From Actinostola sp. cb2023 (Eukaryota > Cnidaria > Anthozoa > Actiniaria > Actinostolidae): a DNA stretch of 64,000 nucleotides. The notes under the pieces were generated by a model, which ran no database searches, was not told the DNA's origin, and saw only the letters and a list, made by a program, of their open reading frames with translations. How positions within the stretch are numbered: position 1 is the stretch's first letter; the number at the start of each line of letters is the position of its first letter. A program made the translations under genes and the position numbers. Shown here one piece after another: positions 22,453 through 34,928 of this stretch. The stretch lies in the NCBI GenBank assembly GCA_033675265.1, contig JAUJYZ010000015.1, positions 1,112,501 through 1,176,500 on the forward strand, written 5' to 3'.

Positions 22453-22898
22453 TATCTAGTCTAAGTATACTATTGTAATAAAAGTACTAATTCTTCTCGG
22501 TGAACTGATATTCTCCGATATTCACTTCGCCTTCTATTCGGCGAATAATTGTTTTAGTATAATTACTGAGTTGAACAAGTAAAAAGAACAAGACAGACAA
22601 GAAAACGTGGGAATATCTGAAAATATTATGAAAAGTATCAGCAATCATTCGCTGTTATGGCTTGAATATGTTTGTTTACGGCCTTTTCAAAACTTATCAA
22701 AGTATGGACTTTATCCTATATTTTGTCGCATATTTGTGTTTTTCGGCACAACGATTTCTTTCAGTACGGTATATTTTCTCTTCTGAAACCTCGACGAACC
22801 TGGTTGGCCGCCATCTTGCCGAAACGCTGTAGGTGATTATCGAGAAACAGTCCGCGGAAGTTCTCGGCCAATCAGCGCGCTGGATTTTCTATGGGCTA

Positions 22899-23166
22899 TA
22901 GTAGAAACCAACTAGCATACTATCACGAATCCTGTAATCTGTGATTGGCTCAAAACCGGCTGACTTTTTCGCTGCTCACTATCTATCACGTAATAGATAG
23001 TGAGTACCTGAGTACGTTAGTACGTTAGTACTCAGGTACTCACTATCTATTGCGTGATAGATAGTGAGCAGCGAAAAAATCAGCGTTTTGAACAAAAACC
23101 GACACAGCGAAAAATCAATAAGTATTGATATAAAATCGAAGGTAGTATACTAGTTGGTTTCTACTA
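22899..23166. mobile_element. inverted-repeat element with near-perfect inner palindrome
   Basis: The outer arms TAGTAGAAACCAACTAGC are mirrored at 23143-23166. The inner palindrome spans 22958-23084 and is nearly perfect: GCTCACTATCTATCACG on the left, mirrored on the right, centred on GTACGTTAGTAC. Such a palindrome is a strong hairpin and a likely site of replication slippage. Confidence 0.75.
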
Positions 23167-23240
23167 CTGAAAACAGATTTCGTTTTCTACGAGTTCAAAT
23201 ACAAGCATCAAGAGTTCCAGACTTCCGTTACGCACGCAAA

Positions 23241-23356
23241 GCATTATGAGATTATTACAAAGGAAAAGTGAGCACCAATTCTAGACACAGGGAGCCCAAG
23301 CTATGCTTTTGCTCACTTGGTGCTCACTTTTCCCTTGTAATAATCTCACAATATGC
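23241..23356. mobile_element. short MITE enclosing a CACAGGGAGCCC fragment
   Basis: The arms GAGATTATTACAAAGG-AAAGTGAGCACCAA pair with their complement on the right. The loop contains ACACAGGGAGCCCAAGC, the terminal motif of the element at 6254-6941, so the loop may be a relic of that family. Confidence 0.65.
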
Positions 23357-23604
23357 ATTGTATAGTCAACTCGACGCTACGCACCTCGTTGACCATTGAC
23401 TCATAGAAAACTCGTAGTCTAATCCTTTGTACTTATATATGGATTCTGCTCTCTTTTTTGTACTTTCACTACTGATGATAGCATTCAAAGAGTTCTTTAC
23501 GAACTGTCGTTTATATAGTATTCGTTTAGTAATCATATGAAAATTCTCGATTCTGATTGGTCGGTTGCTTAACGAATTATGTGAATGTTGAAATTATATT
23601 ACAG

Positions 23605-25053
23605 TGCAAAATGTCTTATTTTGAAGAAAGGCAACGATTGTACGTCAAAAAATCTGGACAATCAATGAGTTGGAGATGGTTGTATCAAAAATACATGGCG
23701 CAGCAATTTCCATACAGTAAATGTATGGGAGAAATTCGATTTTACTAATGTATCGCCTTAATAGATGATGCAGCATCTCAGAATCTTTTCTAATCTTTTT
23801 TTTGAAGAAAACCAAGGATCTTCAGTCAAAAAATCTGGACAATCAACGATTTTGGAGTTGATTGTATCAAAAATACATGGCGCAGCAATTTCCATACAGT
23901 AAATATATGGGAGAAATCGATTTTTCCTAATTTTTCGCCTTAATAGATGATGCGCATGCACCATCTCAGAATCTTTCCTAATCTTATTTTTTGAAGAAAG
24001 CCAAGGATTGTGCGTCAAAAAATCTGGACAATCAACAACTTTGGAAATGGTTGTATCAAAAATACATGGCGCAGCAATTTCCATACAGTAAATATATGGG
24101 AGAAATTCGATTTTACTAATGTATCGCCTTAATAGATGATGCAGCATCTCAGAATCTTTCCTAATCTTATTTTTTGAAGAAAGCAAAGGATTGTGCGTCA
24201 AAAAATCTGGACAATCAACGACTTTGGAGAAGGTTGTATCAAAAATACATGGCGCAGCAATTTCCATACAGTAAATGTATGGGAGAAAATCGATTCTACT
24301 AATTTTTCGCCTTAATAGATGATGCAGCATCCCAGAATCTTTTCTAATCTTATTTTTTGAAGAAAGCCAAGGATTGTACGTCAAAAAATCTGGACAATCA
24401 ATGACTTTGGAGATGGTTGTATCAAAAATACATGGCGCAGCAATTTCCATACAGTAAATGTATGGGAGAAAATCGATTTTACTAATTTTTCGCCTTAATA
24501 GATGATGCAGCATCCCAGAATCTTTTCTAATCTTATTTTTTGAAGAAAGCAAATTAAAGGATTGTACGTCAAAAAATCTGGACAATCAATGACTTTGGAG
24601 ATGGTTGTATCAAAAATACATGGCGCAGCAATTTCCATACAGTAAATATATGGGAGAAATTCGATTTTACTAATGTATCGCCTTAATAGATGATGCAGCA
24701 TCTCAGAATCTTTCCTAATCTTATTTTTGAAGAAAGCAAAGGATTGTACGTCAAAAAATCTGGACAATCAATGACTTTGGAGATGGTTGTATCAAAAATA
24801 CATGGCGCAGCAATTTCCATACAGTAAATATATGGGAGAAAATCGATTTTACTAATTTTTCGCCTTAATAGATGATGCAGCATCCCAGAATCTTTCCTAA
24901 TCTTATTTTTGAAGAAAGAAAAGGATTGTACGTCAAAAAGTCTGGACAATCAACGACTTTGGAGAAGGTTGTATCAAAATTGCATAACGTAGCAAATTTG
25001 AATACAGTAAATATATGGGAGAAAATCGATGTTTCCTAATTTTTCGCCTTAAT
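23605..25053. repeat. ~183-bp satellite array 1, about 8 monomers
   Basis: Monomers start at TTAATAGATGATGCAGCA (23758, 23940, 24129, 24312, 24495, 24683, 24865), with spacings of 182-189 bp. Each carries a CCATACAGTAAATGTATGG hairpin. Because 183 is 61 codons, the minus strand stays open over several units (for example 23758-24585); this reflects the period and is not taken as a gene. The array ends at 25049, where the next TTAAT continues into module A instead of another monomer. Confidence 0.95.
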
Positions 25054-25610
25054 GCTCCCAACCCATGACAGTAACTGAGGCAACAACAATTTGTGGGATA
25101 ATGGGGTAGGGCATGAAGTAAGCCCAGTATATATAGGTCATGTACACAATGTACGACACTAGTCTGACTAGGCTAGCTAAGTTGGCTGGCAACGAGAGGT
25201 CACAATCCTCTCCAAGGGGTCACAATCCCCAAGGCCACAATCCTCTCCAGAGGGTCACAATCCTCCATGTGAGAGGTCCTTAATCCTCTCAGAGGGTCAC
25301 AATCCCCCATGGGAGAGGTCCTTAATCCTCTCAGAGGGTCACAATCCCCCATGTGAGAGGTCCTTAATCCTCTCAGAGGGTCACAATCCCCCATGTGAGA
25401 GGTCCTTAATCCTCTTAGAGGGTCACAATCCCCAATGTAAGAGGTCCTTAAGAGGTCGTTAATACTCTCAGATGTGAGAGGTCCTTATCCTACATGCATC
25501 TAGGGTTGCGCCCCATAGTTACCATGGTAACAATGCTCAATCAGGGGGCACAACCCTAGTTCTGTGAGTCTATGGGGCAAAGGGTGACCATTATGGGAGC
25601 ACTTCATCCC
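25051..25610 (+). repeat. 560-bp duplicated module A, copy 1
   Basis: Starts AATGCTCCCAACCCATGACA and ends GGGAGCACTTCATCCC, with an 8-bp inverted pair TGCTCCCA / TGGGAGCA near its ends. Its central part (25195-25495) is a tandem repeat of about 42 bp with the words AGAGGGTCACAATCCCCCAT and GAGAGGTCCTTAATCCTCT. It is repeated in the same direction at 26377-26935. Confidence 0.9.
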
Positions 25611-26077
25611 TACCCATCCTTTTATTTTACATCGTTGATTCGAATAGTCCAGATTTACAGGATTTAAGGGATTCAAACCCTCTAATATCAATAGTAATAA
25701 ATTGTCCTTAATATGCAGGGTCCTGCATAAGTCCATAAACACCAGTATTAGCTGATTAACTGTAACATACACGTATAGCTGTGAACATTCCCTTCCCATA
25801 TGATACTGGGAAGTAACTACTAATGCTCCATAGGAAAATACTTGGAGATCAAATAGTTTTATTGTAGAAGTACATGTAAGTTATATAATTGTAAATGTAT
25901 TAAAATATAAACGTAATTAATTGCTGTATACTATCCAAGTAGGTATGGGCAGTTAAGCCGCACATTTTGTAGAAGAAAAATATATATGATATTTAGAACT
26001 GTTTCCCCCGAGTAGTGCCCTGCGATATGCTATCGAGACAAAGGAGACAAGAGTGGGGAGGGGAGGATGGAATTTTG
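25611..26077. other. spacer, no gene seen
   Basis: Single-copy-looking sequence between module A copy 1 and module B copy 1. It has no coding-like frame. Confidence 0.5.
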
Positions 26078-26376
26078 ATGCACAATGCTTCTACATGAAT
26101 AAGTGTATGGTTGTAGCTATCCCAGCGAAGGCACAAAAAACATGTGTGGAACATATAGTAAACAAAGGTCAAAGGGAATTGATTGACAAGTCCTGAAGGG
26201 CACGTGCAACCTTCAATGTGATTTGCTAACTACGCACTCAGCACGCCACCATGAGATGACCTTTGGGTGTGGGACAATGGCCCATTGAATCCAATAGCAG
26301 ATCCCCTTGCAGATTGTATACTTTATGGTTGTCCCATTAACTTAATTTATATATTTGCTATTTATAAATTGGCTTT
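26078..26376 (+). repeat. 299-bp duplicated module B, copy 1
   Basis: Runs from ATGCACAATGCTTCTACATG to TTTATAAATTGGCTTTAAT and is repeated nearly identically at 29601-29898. Here its right end runs straight into module A copy 2. Confidence 0.9.
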
Positions 26377-26935
26377 AATGCTCCCAACCCATGACAGTAA
26401 CTGAGGCAACAACAATTTGTGGGATAATGGGGTAGGGCATGAAGTACTCCAGTATATATAGGTCATGTACACAATGTACGACACTAGTCTGACTAGGCTA
26501 GCTAAGTTGGCTGGCAACGAGAGGTCACAATCCTCTCCAAGGGGTCACAATCCCCAAGGCCACAATCCTCTCCAGAGGGTCACAATCCTCCATGTGAGAG
26601 GTCCTTAATCCTCTTTGAGGGTCACAATCCCCCATGGGAGAGGTCCTTAATCCTCTCAGAGGGTCACAATCCCCCATGTGAGAGGTCCTTAATCCTCTCA
26701 GAGGGTCACAATCCCCCATGTGAGAGGTCCTTAATCCTCTTAGAGGGTCACAATCCCCAATGTAAGAGGTCCTTAAGAGGTCGTTAATCCTCTCAGATGT
26801 GAGAGGTCCTTATCCTACATGCATCTAGGGTTGCGCCCCATAGTTACCATGGTAACAATGCTCAATCAGGGGGCACAACCCTAGTTCTGTGAGTCTATGG
26901 GGCAAAGGGTGACCATTATGGGAGCACTTCATCCC
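26377..26935 (+). repeat. 560-bp duplicated module A, copy 2
   Basis: Nearly identical to 25051-25610, including the internal ~42-bp tandem repeat (26515-26815). The very few differences indicate a recent duplication. Confidence 0.9.
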
Positions 26936-27982
26936 ACAAATACACAAGGTGTATTCCCCATTGACGAACCACAAACCCAAAGTACATGTATAATGGAGTG
27001 CAAAGCTTAATTATGCAGAATGGATGTTTCTATAAACTCAACTAGATGCGCAGCTAGCGCAATTCAAACTCGGGCCTCTAGAACGATCGGGAATAACTCT
27101 AGGAAAACCATAGGTAGTAGCTTGACCATGCTTGAATAAGAAAACTGTTTACACGACATTCAGTCCATGTCGATGTTATGTGTGTCACTGCACAAAATCT
27201 GTGCGGAAATCTTGTTGACGAATCATCCATTGATGTTCCATATCGGCAGTAAGATCATCTGGCCATCGGCGCCCTCTTAAGCCTTTTGTAGTGGCTGTAG
27301 GTTCTGCAAGCAGTAAGATCATCTGGCCATCAGCGCCCTCTTAAGCCTTTTGTAGTGGCTGTAGGTTCTGCAAGCAAAATTAAATTCGCAGCCAGTAGAG
27401 AACGCAAACCCAATGCATTATAGAGAAACGAAATAACCATGTAATACATGAAGCAATAACAATTAAGTGCTGGTAATTGCCATACCAATTAATAACCCAA
27501 TTGGGGGGGAAGGGGGGGGGGGGGGGGGGGCTGTGCTGTGTATGGCCCTGGATGAACTACGTTGTCAAATTAATTCCACACCACTCAGATAGACAGCGGT
27601 GACGTCAATTTTTGCATACACTGCATTTCACGTTTGCGAAGGACTCAGGGTACTGATCATTTTAAAGTCGAAAACAAATTGATTATATACAGTAATAACT
27701 TGCGAATGGTAATTACTTGACGGCAGATAATAACAAATTTGACGGAAAAATCATGATAATGTGTGCACATGCAAAGACTACTATTAGATAGATAGATAAA
27801 TGTTATTTCCACACGGTTCGTTTGCTTAAACCGGTGGCAGTGCCTAGTTTCGTTGGAACCGTTTCTCACATTATCTGGTGCCATGGCATGGAGGGAAGCT
27901 CGAGACAACGGGGTTCCACTGTATTACATTGATACCGGAAGTTCAAGACGCTAGAAAGTTGATTGAGACGTTCAGGTATAAC
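26936..27982. other. no gene seen; 64-bp tandem duplication and G-run
   Basis: A perfect-looking 64-bp unit (AGTAAGATCATCTGGCCATC and onward) occurs twice in tandem at 27248-27311 and 27312-27375 with one difference. A G-run with two breaks is at 27505-27530. No coding gene was recognised. Confidence 0.6.
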
Positions 27983-27991
27983 GGTCTGACG

Positions 27992-28946
27992 CAGAGGAGG
28001 TTGGTCACTACCCCGTGGAGCATCATGGGTAATATTCAAAATTATTCAGTTGATGTCAAACCGTCGTGAAGACAGGAGCTCATGGAGGTATTCCAAGCTC
28101 AATTATAGTGACTATGAACGCTCTCGAAGAACAAGAAGTTAACTTAGATGTATTTTGGTTTTAACTCAGACTGAAACAAGACTTGTTTAGATGTCGGAAC
28201 ACCGCTTTTCAGGCTTTTGCTTTTGAGCCTTCGGAGCGTTGCGTGACTGCATGACTTCTAATGACGGCTGCGAAGGAGACACTTCGAGATTACACATGGG
28301 ATCGCTTCGAGGATTTTTAAATATTCAAGATGATAGTTGGACACATCAATGTGCTTCATGATTACTCCTACATACCTACCGGACACATAGTGTACTACAT
28401 CGTTTTTTCTAGGATACTGAAACGCAACATATCACTGAAGTTTGTCGAGACGATCCGAACGTGGCGCCATTTTTTTTACTGACTCGTAACATTCCCAATT
28501 TTGAAATCTCTGTATCTCCGAAACCGTTGAGGGGTCGAGGGGGGCCGACCATTCAAAGTCATATATTAGTTATTGAACTTTCTAGATATGTAAAAATTGT
28601 TGGATTCTTTTCTAATGATATGTGAATTTACATGGTTTGAAAATACATACTTTGGAGAGTTCGTCTCAGCGAAAAGTTTCCGGCATGACTGAAAATGATG
28701 GCAGCATTTTACTGAAAATGTTACTTACTTTTCTATTATTTTACGATATTTTGATTCTTTGATACATAAACATTGGTTTTGAAGAGATACACTATAGACT
28801 TTTTACTGGATACGATTGAAAAATTGCTTATTTACTGTCTTTGTAAGAATTTTCAAGTGAATAATTGTCACACCAGAGCGACCTTAATTAAATGGGTAAT
28901 TTTGATTGGTCGAGCGAATCACGTGATAAGTGTCCAACCTCCTCTG
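27992..28946. mobile_element. 955-bp DNA transposon, second copy of the 5937-8066 family
   Basis: The ends are CAGAGGAGGTTGGTCAC and a one-base variant of its complement. The flanks GGTCTGACG (27983-27991) and GGTCCGACG (28947-28955) match at 8 of 9 positions, again pointing to a 9-bp duplication. The first ~560 bp are the reverse complement of about 7500-8066. No nested MITEs occur in this copy, so it shows the shorter structure of the family. Confidence 0.8.
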
Positions 28947-29218
28947 GGTCCGACGAGGACGGACAATTGAAGAGTGAAATCCGAGCACGATATCCCGATA
29001 CAATACCACGGGGTAGGCACGTTGAAATTGCACACAGTATAGTAGGATAATCGCAGAAATATTTGCTCCCGTATGCACTAGATTATATATTATAGAACTT
29101 TGTGGAAGAATACTTAACTTTGATGCGAAGAAACTGCTCCGTGTTGAGGGATTCGGCATCGTCCGATGTGGTTCGGTGTCCTGCTGTCCTGGTTTGGATG
29201 TGATGGTGATATATTATT

Positions 29219-29578
29219 TCAGAACACTCCCCGGCATAGAAGATCGATCCCCGTATCCTGATAGAGCCAGTTAGTCTTAGTTTTAACAAAATAGCTCGGC
29301 AAGGCATCAATCCAGTTTTTTCGGCATAAATATCGGAGCTCTGATGCGGTAAATCGTCGTCGAATTTCTTTCATTTGGGCCTCGTTGAAAGTGTTATTGT
29401 CGAGCTGGAGGCGTTCCTGCGTTCCACATCCAGCGTTGTCTACATGTAGTTGTTTTCCTCAGTATTTGTGTCCCCCGATAGCACAGGCCTCAAGCTTCTT
29501 TCAAGTCTCCCCTCCAAAGTGCCTAGCTGGCCAGTCGATAGGAGACCGTTTTGACAGCAGAGTTCGCGGAGATCAGAC
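29219..29578 (-). pseudogene. unidentified coding-like remnant
   Basis: Two overlapping minus-strand frames look protein-like. The first (about 29578-29432) reads DLRELCCQNGLLSTGQLG and ends in a stop. The second (29458-29219) includes MKEIRRRFTASELRYLCRKN and NWLYQDTGIDLLCRGVF and ends in a stop. Both have normal amino-acid composition without repeats, and one frameshift would join them. I do not recognise the family. It may be a decayed exon or part of a transposon protein. Confidence 0.25.
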
Positions 29579-29600
29579 GCCGGAATAACTCTTGAAACAA

Positions 29601-29898
29601 ATGCACAATGCTTCTACATGAATAAGTGTATGGTTGTAGCTATCCCAGCGAAGGCACAAAACATGTGTGGAACATATAGTAAACAAAGGTCAAAGGGAAT
29701 TGATTGACAAGTCCTGAAGGGCACGTGCAACCTTCAATGTGATTTGCTAACTACGCACTCAGCACGCCACCATGAGATGACCTTTGGGTGTGGGACAATG
29801 GCCCATTGAATCCAATAGCAGATCCCCTTGCAGATTGTATACTTTATGGTTGTCCCATTAACTTAAATTTATATATTTGCTATTTATAAATTGGCTTT
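29601..29898 (+). repeat. 299-bp duplicated module B, copy 2
   Basis: Near-identical to 26078-26376. Here its terminal TTTAAT continues into satellite array 2 instead of module A. Confidence 0.9.
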
Positions 29899-32030
29899 AA
29901 TAGATGATGCAGCAGCCCAGAATCTTTTCTAATCTTATTTTATGAAGAATGCCAAGGATTGTACGTCAAAAAATCTGGACAAGCAACGACTTTGGAGATG
30001 GTTGTATCAAAAATACATGGCGCAGCAATTTCAAAACAGTAAATGTATGGAAGAAAATCGATTTTACTAATTTTTCGCCTTAATAGATGATGCAGCAGCC
30101 CAGAATCTTTCCTAATCTTATTTTTTGAAGAAAGACAAGGATTGTACGTTAAAAACTCTGGGCAATCAACGACTTTGGAAATGGTTGTATCAAACATACA
30201 TGGCGCAGCAATTTCCATACAGTAAATGTATGGGAGAAAATCGATTTTACTAACTTTTCGCCTTAATAGATGATGCAGCAGCCCAGAATCTTTTCTAATC
30301 TTATTTTATGAAAAAATCCAAGGATTGTACGTCAAAAAATCTGGACAATCAACGATTTTGGAGATGATTGTATCAAAAATACATGGCGCAGCAATTTCCA
30401 TACAGTAAATGTATGGGAGAAAATCGATTTTACTAACTTTTCGCCTTAATAGATGATGCAGCAGCCCAGAATCTTTTCTAATCTTATTTTTTGAAGAAAA
30501 CCAAGGATCGTAAGTCAAAAAATATGGAAAATCAACGACTTTGGAGAGGTTGTTTCAAAATTGCATAACGTAGCAATTTTGAATACAGTAAATGTATGGG
30601 AGAAAATCGATTTTACTAATTTTTCGCCTTAATAGATGATGCAGCAGCCCAGAATCTTTCCTAATCTTATTTTTTGAAGAAAATCAAGGATCGTCAGTCA
30701 AAAAATCTGGACAATCAACGATTTTGGAGATGATTGTATCAAAAATACATGGCGCAGCAATTTCCATACAGTAAATGTATGGGAGAAAATCGATTTTACT
30801 AATTTTTCGCCTTAATAGATGATGCAGCAGCCCAGAATCTTTTCTAATCTTATTTTTTGAAGAAAACCAAGGATCGTAAGTCAAAAAATATGGAAAATCA
30901 ACGACTTTGGAGAAGGTTGTTTCAAAATTGCATAACGTAGCAATTTTGAATACAGTAAATGTATGGGAGAAATCGATGTTACTAATTTTTCGCCTTAATA
31001 GATGATGCAGCAGCCCAGAATCTTTTCTAATCTTATTTTTTGAAGAAAACCAAGGATCGTAAGTCAAAAAATATGGAAAATCAACGACTTTGGAGAAGGT
31101 TGTTTCAAAATTGCATAACGTAGCAATTTTGAATACAGTAAATGTATGGGAGAAAATCGATTTTACTAATTTTTCGCCTTAATAGATGATGTAGCAGCCC
31201 AGAATCTTTTCTAATCTTATTTTTTGAAGAAAGCCAAGGATTGTACGTTAAAACTCTGGGCAATCAACAACTTTGGAAATGGTTGTATCAAAAATACATG
31301 GCGCAGCAATTTCCATACAGTAAATATATGGGAGAAATGGATTTTTCCTAATTTTTCGCCTTAATAGATGATGCAGCATCTCAGAATCTTTCCTAATCTT
31401 ATTTTTTGAAGAAAGCCAAGGATTGTACGTTAAAAACTCTGGGCAATCAACGACTTTGGCAATGGTTGTATCAAAAATACATGGCGCAGCAATTTCCATA
31501 CAGTAAATATATGGGAGAAATCGATTTTTCCTAATTTTTCGCCTTAATAGATGATGCAGCATCTCAGAATCTTTCCTAATCTTATTTTTTGAAGAAAGCC
31601 AAGGATTGTACGTTAAAACTCTGGGCAATCAACAACTTTGGAAATGGTTGTATCAAAAATACATGGCGCAGCAATTTCCATACAGTAAATGTATGGGAGA
31701 AAATCGATTTTACTAATTTTTCGCATTAATAGATGATGCAGCAGCCCAGAATCTTTTCTAATCTTATTTTTTGCAGAAAATCAAGGATCATAAGTCAAAA
31801 AATCTGGACAATCAACGACTTTGGAAATGGTTGTATCAAAAATACATGGCGCAGCAATTTCCATACAGTAAATGTATGAGAGAAAATCGATTTTACTAAT
31901 GTATCGCCTTAATAGATGATGCAGCAGCCCAGAATCTTTTCTAATCTTATTTTTTGAAGAAAGAAAAGGATTGTACGTCAAAAAATCTGGACAATCAACG
32001 CATTTGATGATGGTTGTATCAAAAATACAT
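29897..32030. repeat. ~183-bp satellite array 2, about 12 monomers
   Basis: Same monomer as array 1 (starts at 29897, 30080 and so on every 181-183 bp). Several units carry a variant centre, TTGCATAACGTAGCAA in place of TACATGGCGCAGCAA, and these alternate with the common type in the middle of the array, hinting at a higher-order repeat. The array breaks off near 32030 after ATCAAAAATACATT. Confidence 0.95.
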
Positions 32031-33650
32031 TAACCATTTTGCATGGGCTATATATAACCCACCCAAAACGATCGTTTTGGACGATGTATGACCATTTTTA
32101 TAACTCACCAAAAATGTCCATTAGAGGTTTGCTTACCAGGTTACAAAGTGACATTTTGTTATATTAGTTTATGTGTTTATTTATGTTATAATAAATATAT
32201 TTATCTGAAAGAATATGTTCGATTTGCGATTTGCGATTTTATAATATAAAACCAAAAGTTTGGATTTCTTTTTTTTTGTAAGGAAACTGTACAATTATCA
32301 TCGAACTTGTAGTTCAGCTTCTGTGAAATCTGATCGTGGAAACACACAAGAATAAAAATATTACCATGAATATTTTATTATTTCTTGCATGTTGCGGGTA
32401 TTATTGGCCTTCGAGTAACACCCGTTTTTACTGAACAATATAAAACAATTAGCAAATGTCACTTTATTTATTTATTCAATAAGAGATCTCAATTGTATAA
32501 CCACCATACATTAGTCACACCCCTCCGTAACAACTCAACCTTATCGGCATCAGTATCGGGTTGTCAGCGTTCTCAAAGTGTAAACACACGGATTAAGTAA
32601 GAAAAACAGGGCTCATTGTGGACCAAGCGGCATTTGGACTCATTAGTTATTGATCCAATCCTGGTTGGTTGAGCTTGGAAGGGTCACTTGATGTGTTCTG
32701 AGACGACTCCTCGTGTGAACCGTGCTATGCAAATACAATCGATCCATCCATCCACATAGTCGTAAATCAACGGAGTGTTTAAAAACAGTCTGCACAGTGG
32801 GACTGAATCACAGACATCGTTGATCAACGGCGAGCATTTTATCGCCTCGAGAAGCTATCTTTGCTTGAAATCCAAGTAACGTAGTAAGTATATTTGAAGT
32901 ACAATCGTGGTAATACTCTATTGTTAACGAGATACTTCTATTTATTGAATATCTCTAGCCCATATAGCGTGACGGACGGGCAGCTAGATTCACTATTCAC
33001 TTTTTACAGTGCTTTATATCATGTGCTTTTCTACCACCGATCTTTGCCTGATGAATTATTCTCTATTATCGATCGCCTCATTAAAGTGAGGACGTTTTCT
33101 GTGGCGTTATGGCCTTAAAATGACCGAAACATTACTGATTTGCTCGCGACAAGCGATGAAGAACAGCTTAGCTAAATGCAAAGATGTTTTTTTATCGATC
33201 GTCGGGCACAACTCCAACCAAAACAGACGCTACAATGACCTACGTGTTATGGAAATACAGGATTAACAATAGCTTGCTGGCTGTACATCTCGACCAACCA
33301 GTATGCCAAAAAACGTAAACAAATAGATTAATGCCTTGATGAATATAATTAAATACGTAGCGAGGAACTTTCTTGCATTCCTAAACATGTAGTGATTGAA
33401 TTTCGTGGAATAATCTTTGCTAAAAAGAATGTATTTTTAAACGTAAACAATGCCATGCCTCGTGGCTCTATACACAGCAAGTACACCTCGTATTGCGTGA
33501 CAGAAATCAACAACAACGGTCACGCACGGTATTCCAGCATCTGTTTTGTCGACGTATAGATGTTAAAACTAAGCTTGTTCTGTCTAATGGACTGTGACGT
33601 ACCGAGCAGTTAATTATACCGCAGTAAAAAGAGAGTTTGTGGTAGTATTC
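32031..33650. other. no gene seen
   Basis: AT-rich intergenic sequence between the satellite and a minisatellite. No RNA gene, domain-bearing frame or strong repeat was found. Confidence 0.5.
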
Positions 33651-34110
33651 CCACTATATGCCCCTACTACCCGCTATATGCCCCTACTACCCGCTATATG
33701 CCGCACTATACGCTATATGCCCCTACTACCCGCTATATGCCGTACTACCCGCTATATGCCGCACTACCCGCTATATGCCCCTACTACCCGCTATATGCCC
33801 CTACTACCCGCTATATGCCGCACTACCCGCTATATGCCCCTACTACCCGCTATATGCCGCAGTACCCGCTATATGCCGCACTACCCGCTATATGCCCGTA
33901 CTAACCGCTATATGCCCGTACTACCCGCTATATGCCCGTACTATTCGCTATATGCCCGTACTACCCGCTATATGCCCGTACCACCCGCTATATGCCCGTA
34001 CCACCCGCTATATGCCCGTACTACCCGCTATATGCCCGTACCACCCGCTATATGCCCCGTACTACCCGCTATATGCCCCTACTACCCGCTATATGCCCCT
34101 ACTACTTGGT
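33650..34110. repeat. ~19-20-bp minisatellite, about 23 copies
   Basis: The unit is CTACCCGCTATATGCCCCTA with variants (CCGTA, CCGCA). Several frames remain open across it because the unit lacks stop codons; none is taken as a gene. Confidence 0.95.
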
Positions 34111-34342
34111 GATAAAAAACACATTTGCAGCCACATACAATTTTGTGGAAAAAAATTCATTAAAAATATTTACTTTGATAAAACGATAAAAGGCGCCACA
34201 GTGTCTGTGAAAGTGAGATACGATTAACAAAAAGCACCTGCCACAGTAGTCGCCATCACAGCTATTTATACTACCGTCACGGACCCAGAAATCATTCGCA
34301 AAAATGCTAAAGGCCTGCATTGTTGACAGGCTAAATCATATT

Positions 34343-34698
34343 CAGTTGAACCTCCGGTTTCGACCACTCTCGTAAGCGACCACCTCTCCTAAGCGACCAG
34401 TTTTCCAAAATACCAAAAGTTCAGTTCCAAGTCAAATCACAATAGTTGGAACCTCTCGTAAGCGACCACCTCTTGTAAGCGACCACCTCTCGTAAGCGAC
34501 CACCTCTCGTAAGCGACCACCTCTCGTAAGCGACCGCCTCTCGTAAGCGACCACAAAGCTTGATATTTTGGGTGGTCGGCTTACGGGAGGTTCGATTGTA
34601 TAGTGATTTGTTGGAACTGAACTTTTGGCATTTTGGAAAACTGGTCGCTTAGGAGAGGTGGTCGCTTACGAGAGTGGTCGCAACCGGAGATTCAACTG
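34343..34698. mobile_element. pogo/Tigger-like MITE with internal 17-bp repeats
   Basis: The ends CAGTTGAACCTCCGGTT and AACCGGAGATTCAACTG are inverted. TA follows the right end; the left flank is TT, so the expected TA is altered. The arms contain CTCGTAAGCGACCA units, seven or so in tandem at 34440-34552. Ends of the CAGTNGAACCTC type are known from pogo/Tigger elements. Confidence 0.65.
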
Positions 34699-34928
34699 TA
34701 GTATATATTTCAGCTCAGATACTGTAGTTTTATCTTCATTTTATAGTCATTTTTCCATTTCCCATTTCTCATATTGTATCCATATTCATTTTATTTGTAG
34801 ACGTCAATGATGTTCCCCAATCTGTCCCATAATTCCCCGCGCGGCAAATACTACAAGTAACCAGTCTTCCACGCAACTCCTGATCCAGCATTTATAAATA
34901 AACCTTACATTGATTTTTCAGGAAATGC

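Noticed and set aside
23758..24585. 275-codon minus-strand frame
   Set aside because: It covers about 4.5 satellite monomers whose length happens to be divisible by three; other monomers shift frame. Kept only as a satellite observation.
23605..25053. Regular repeats that might suggest a CRISPR array
   Set aside because: Monomers are contiguous with no distinct spacers, the period is far too long, and the DNA is eukaryotic.
25195..25394. 64-codon frame MGDCDPLRGLRTS repeats
   Set aside because: It derives from the ~42-bp tandem repeat and is duplicated with module A.
33594..34227. Overlapping open frames of Tyr-Met-Pro and Leu-Tyr-Ala repeats
   Set aside because: All come from the ~20-bp minisatellite; several frames are open at once with no signal or domain.
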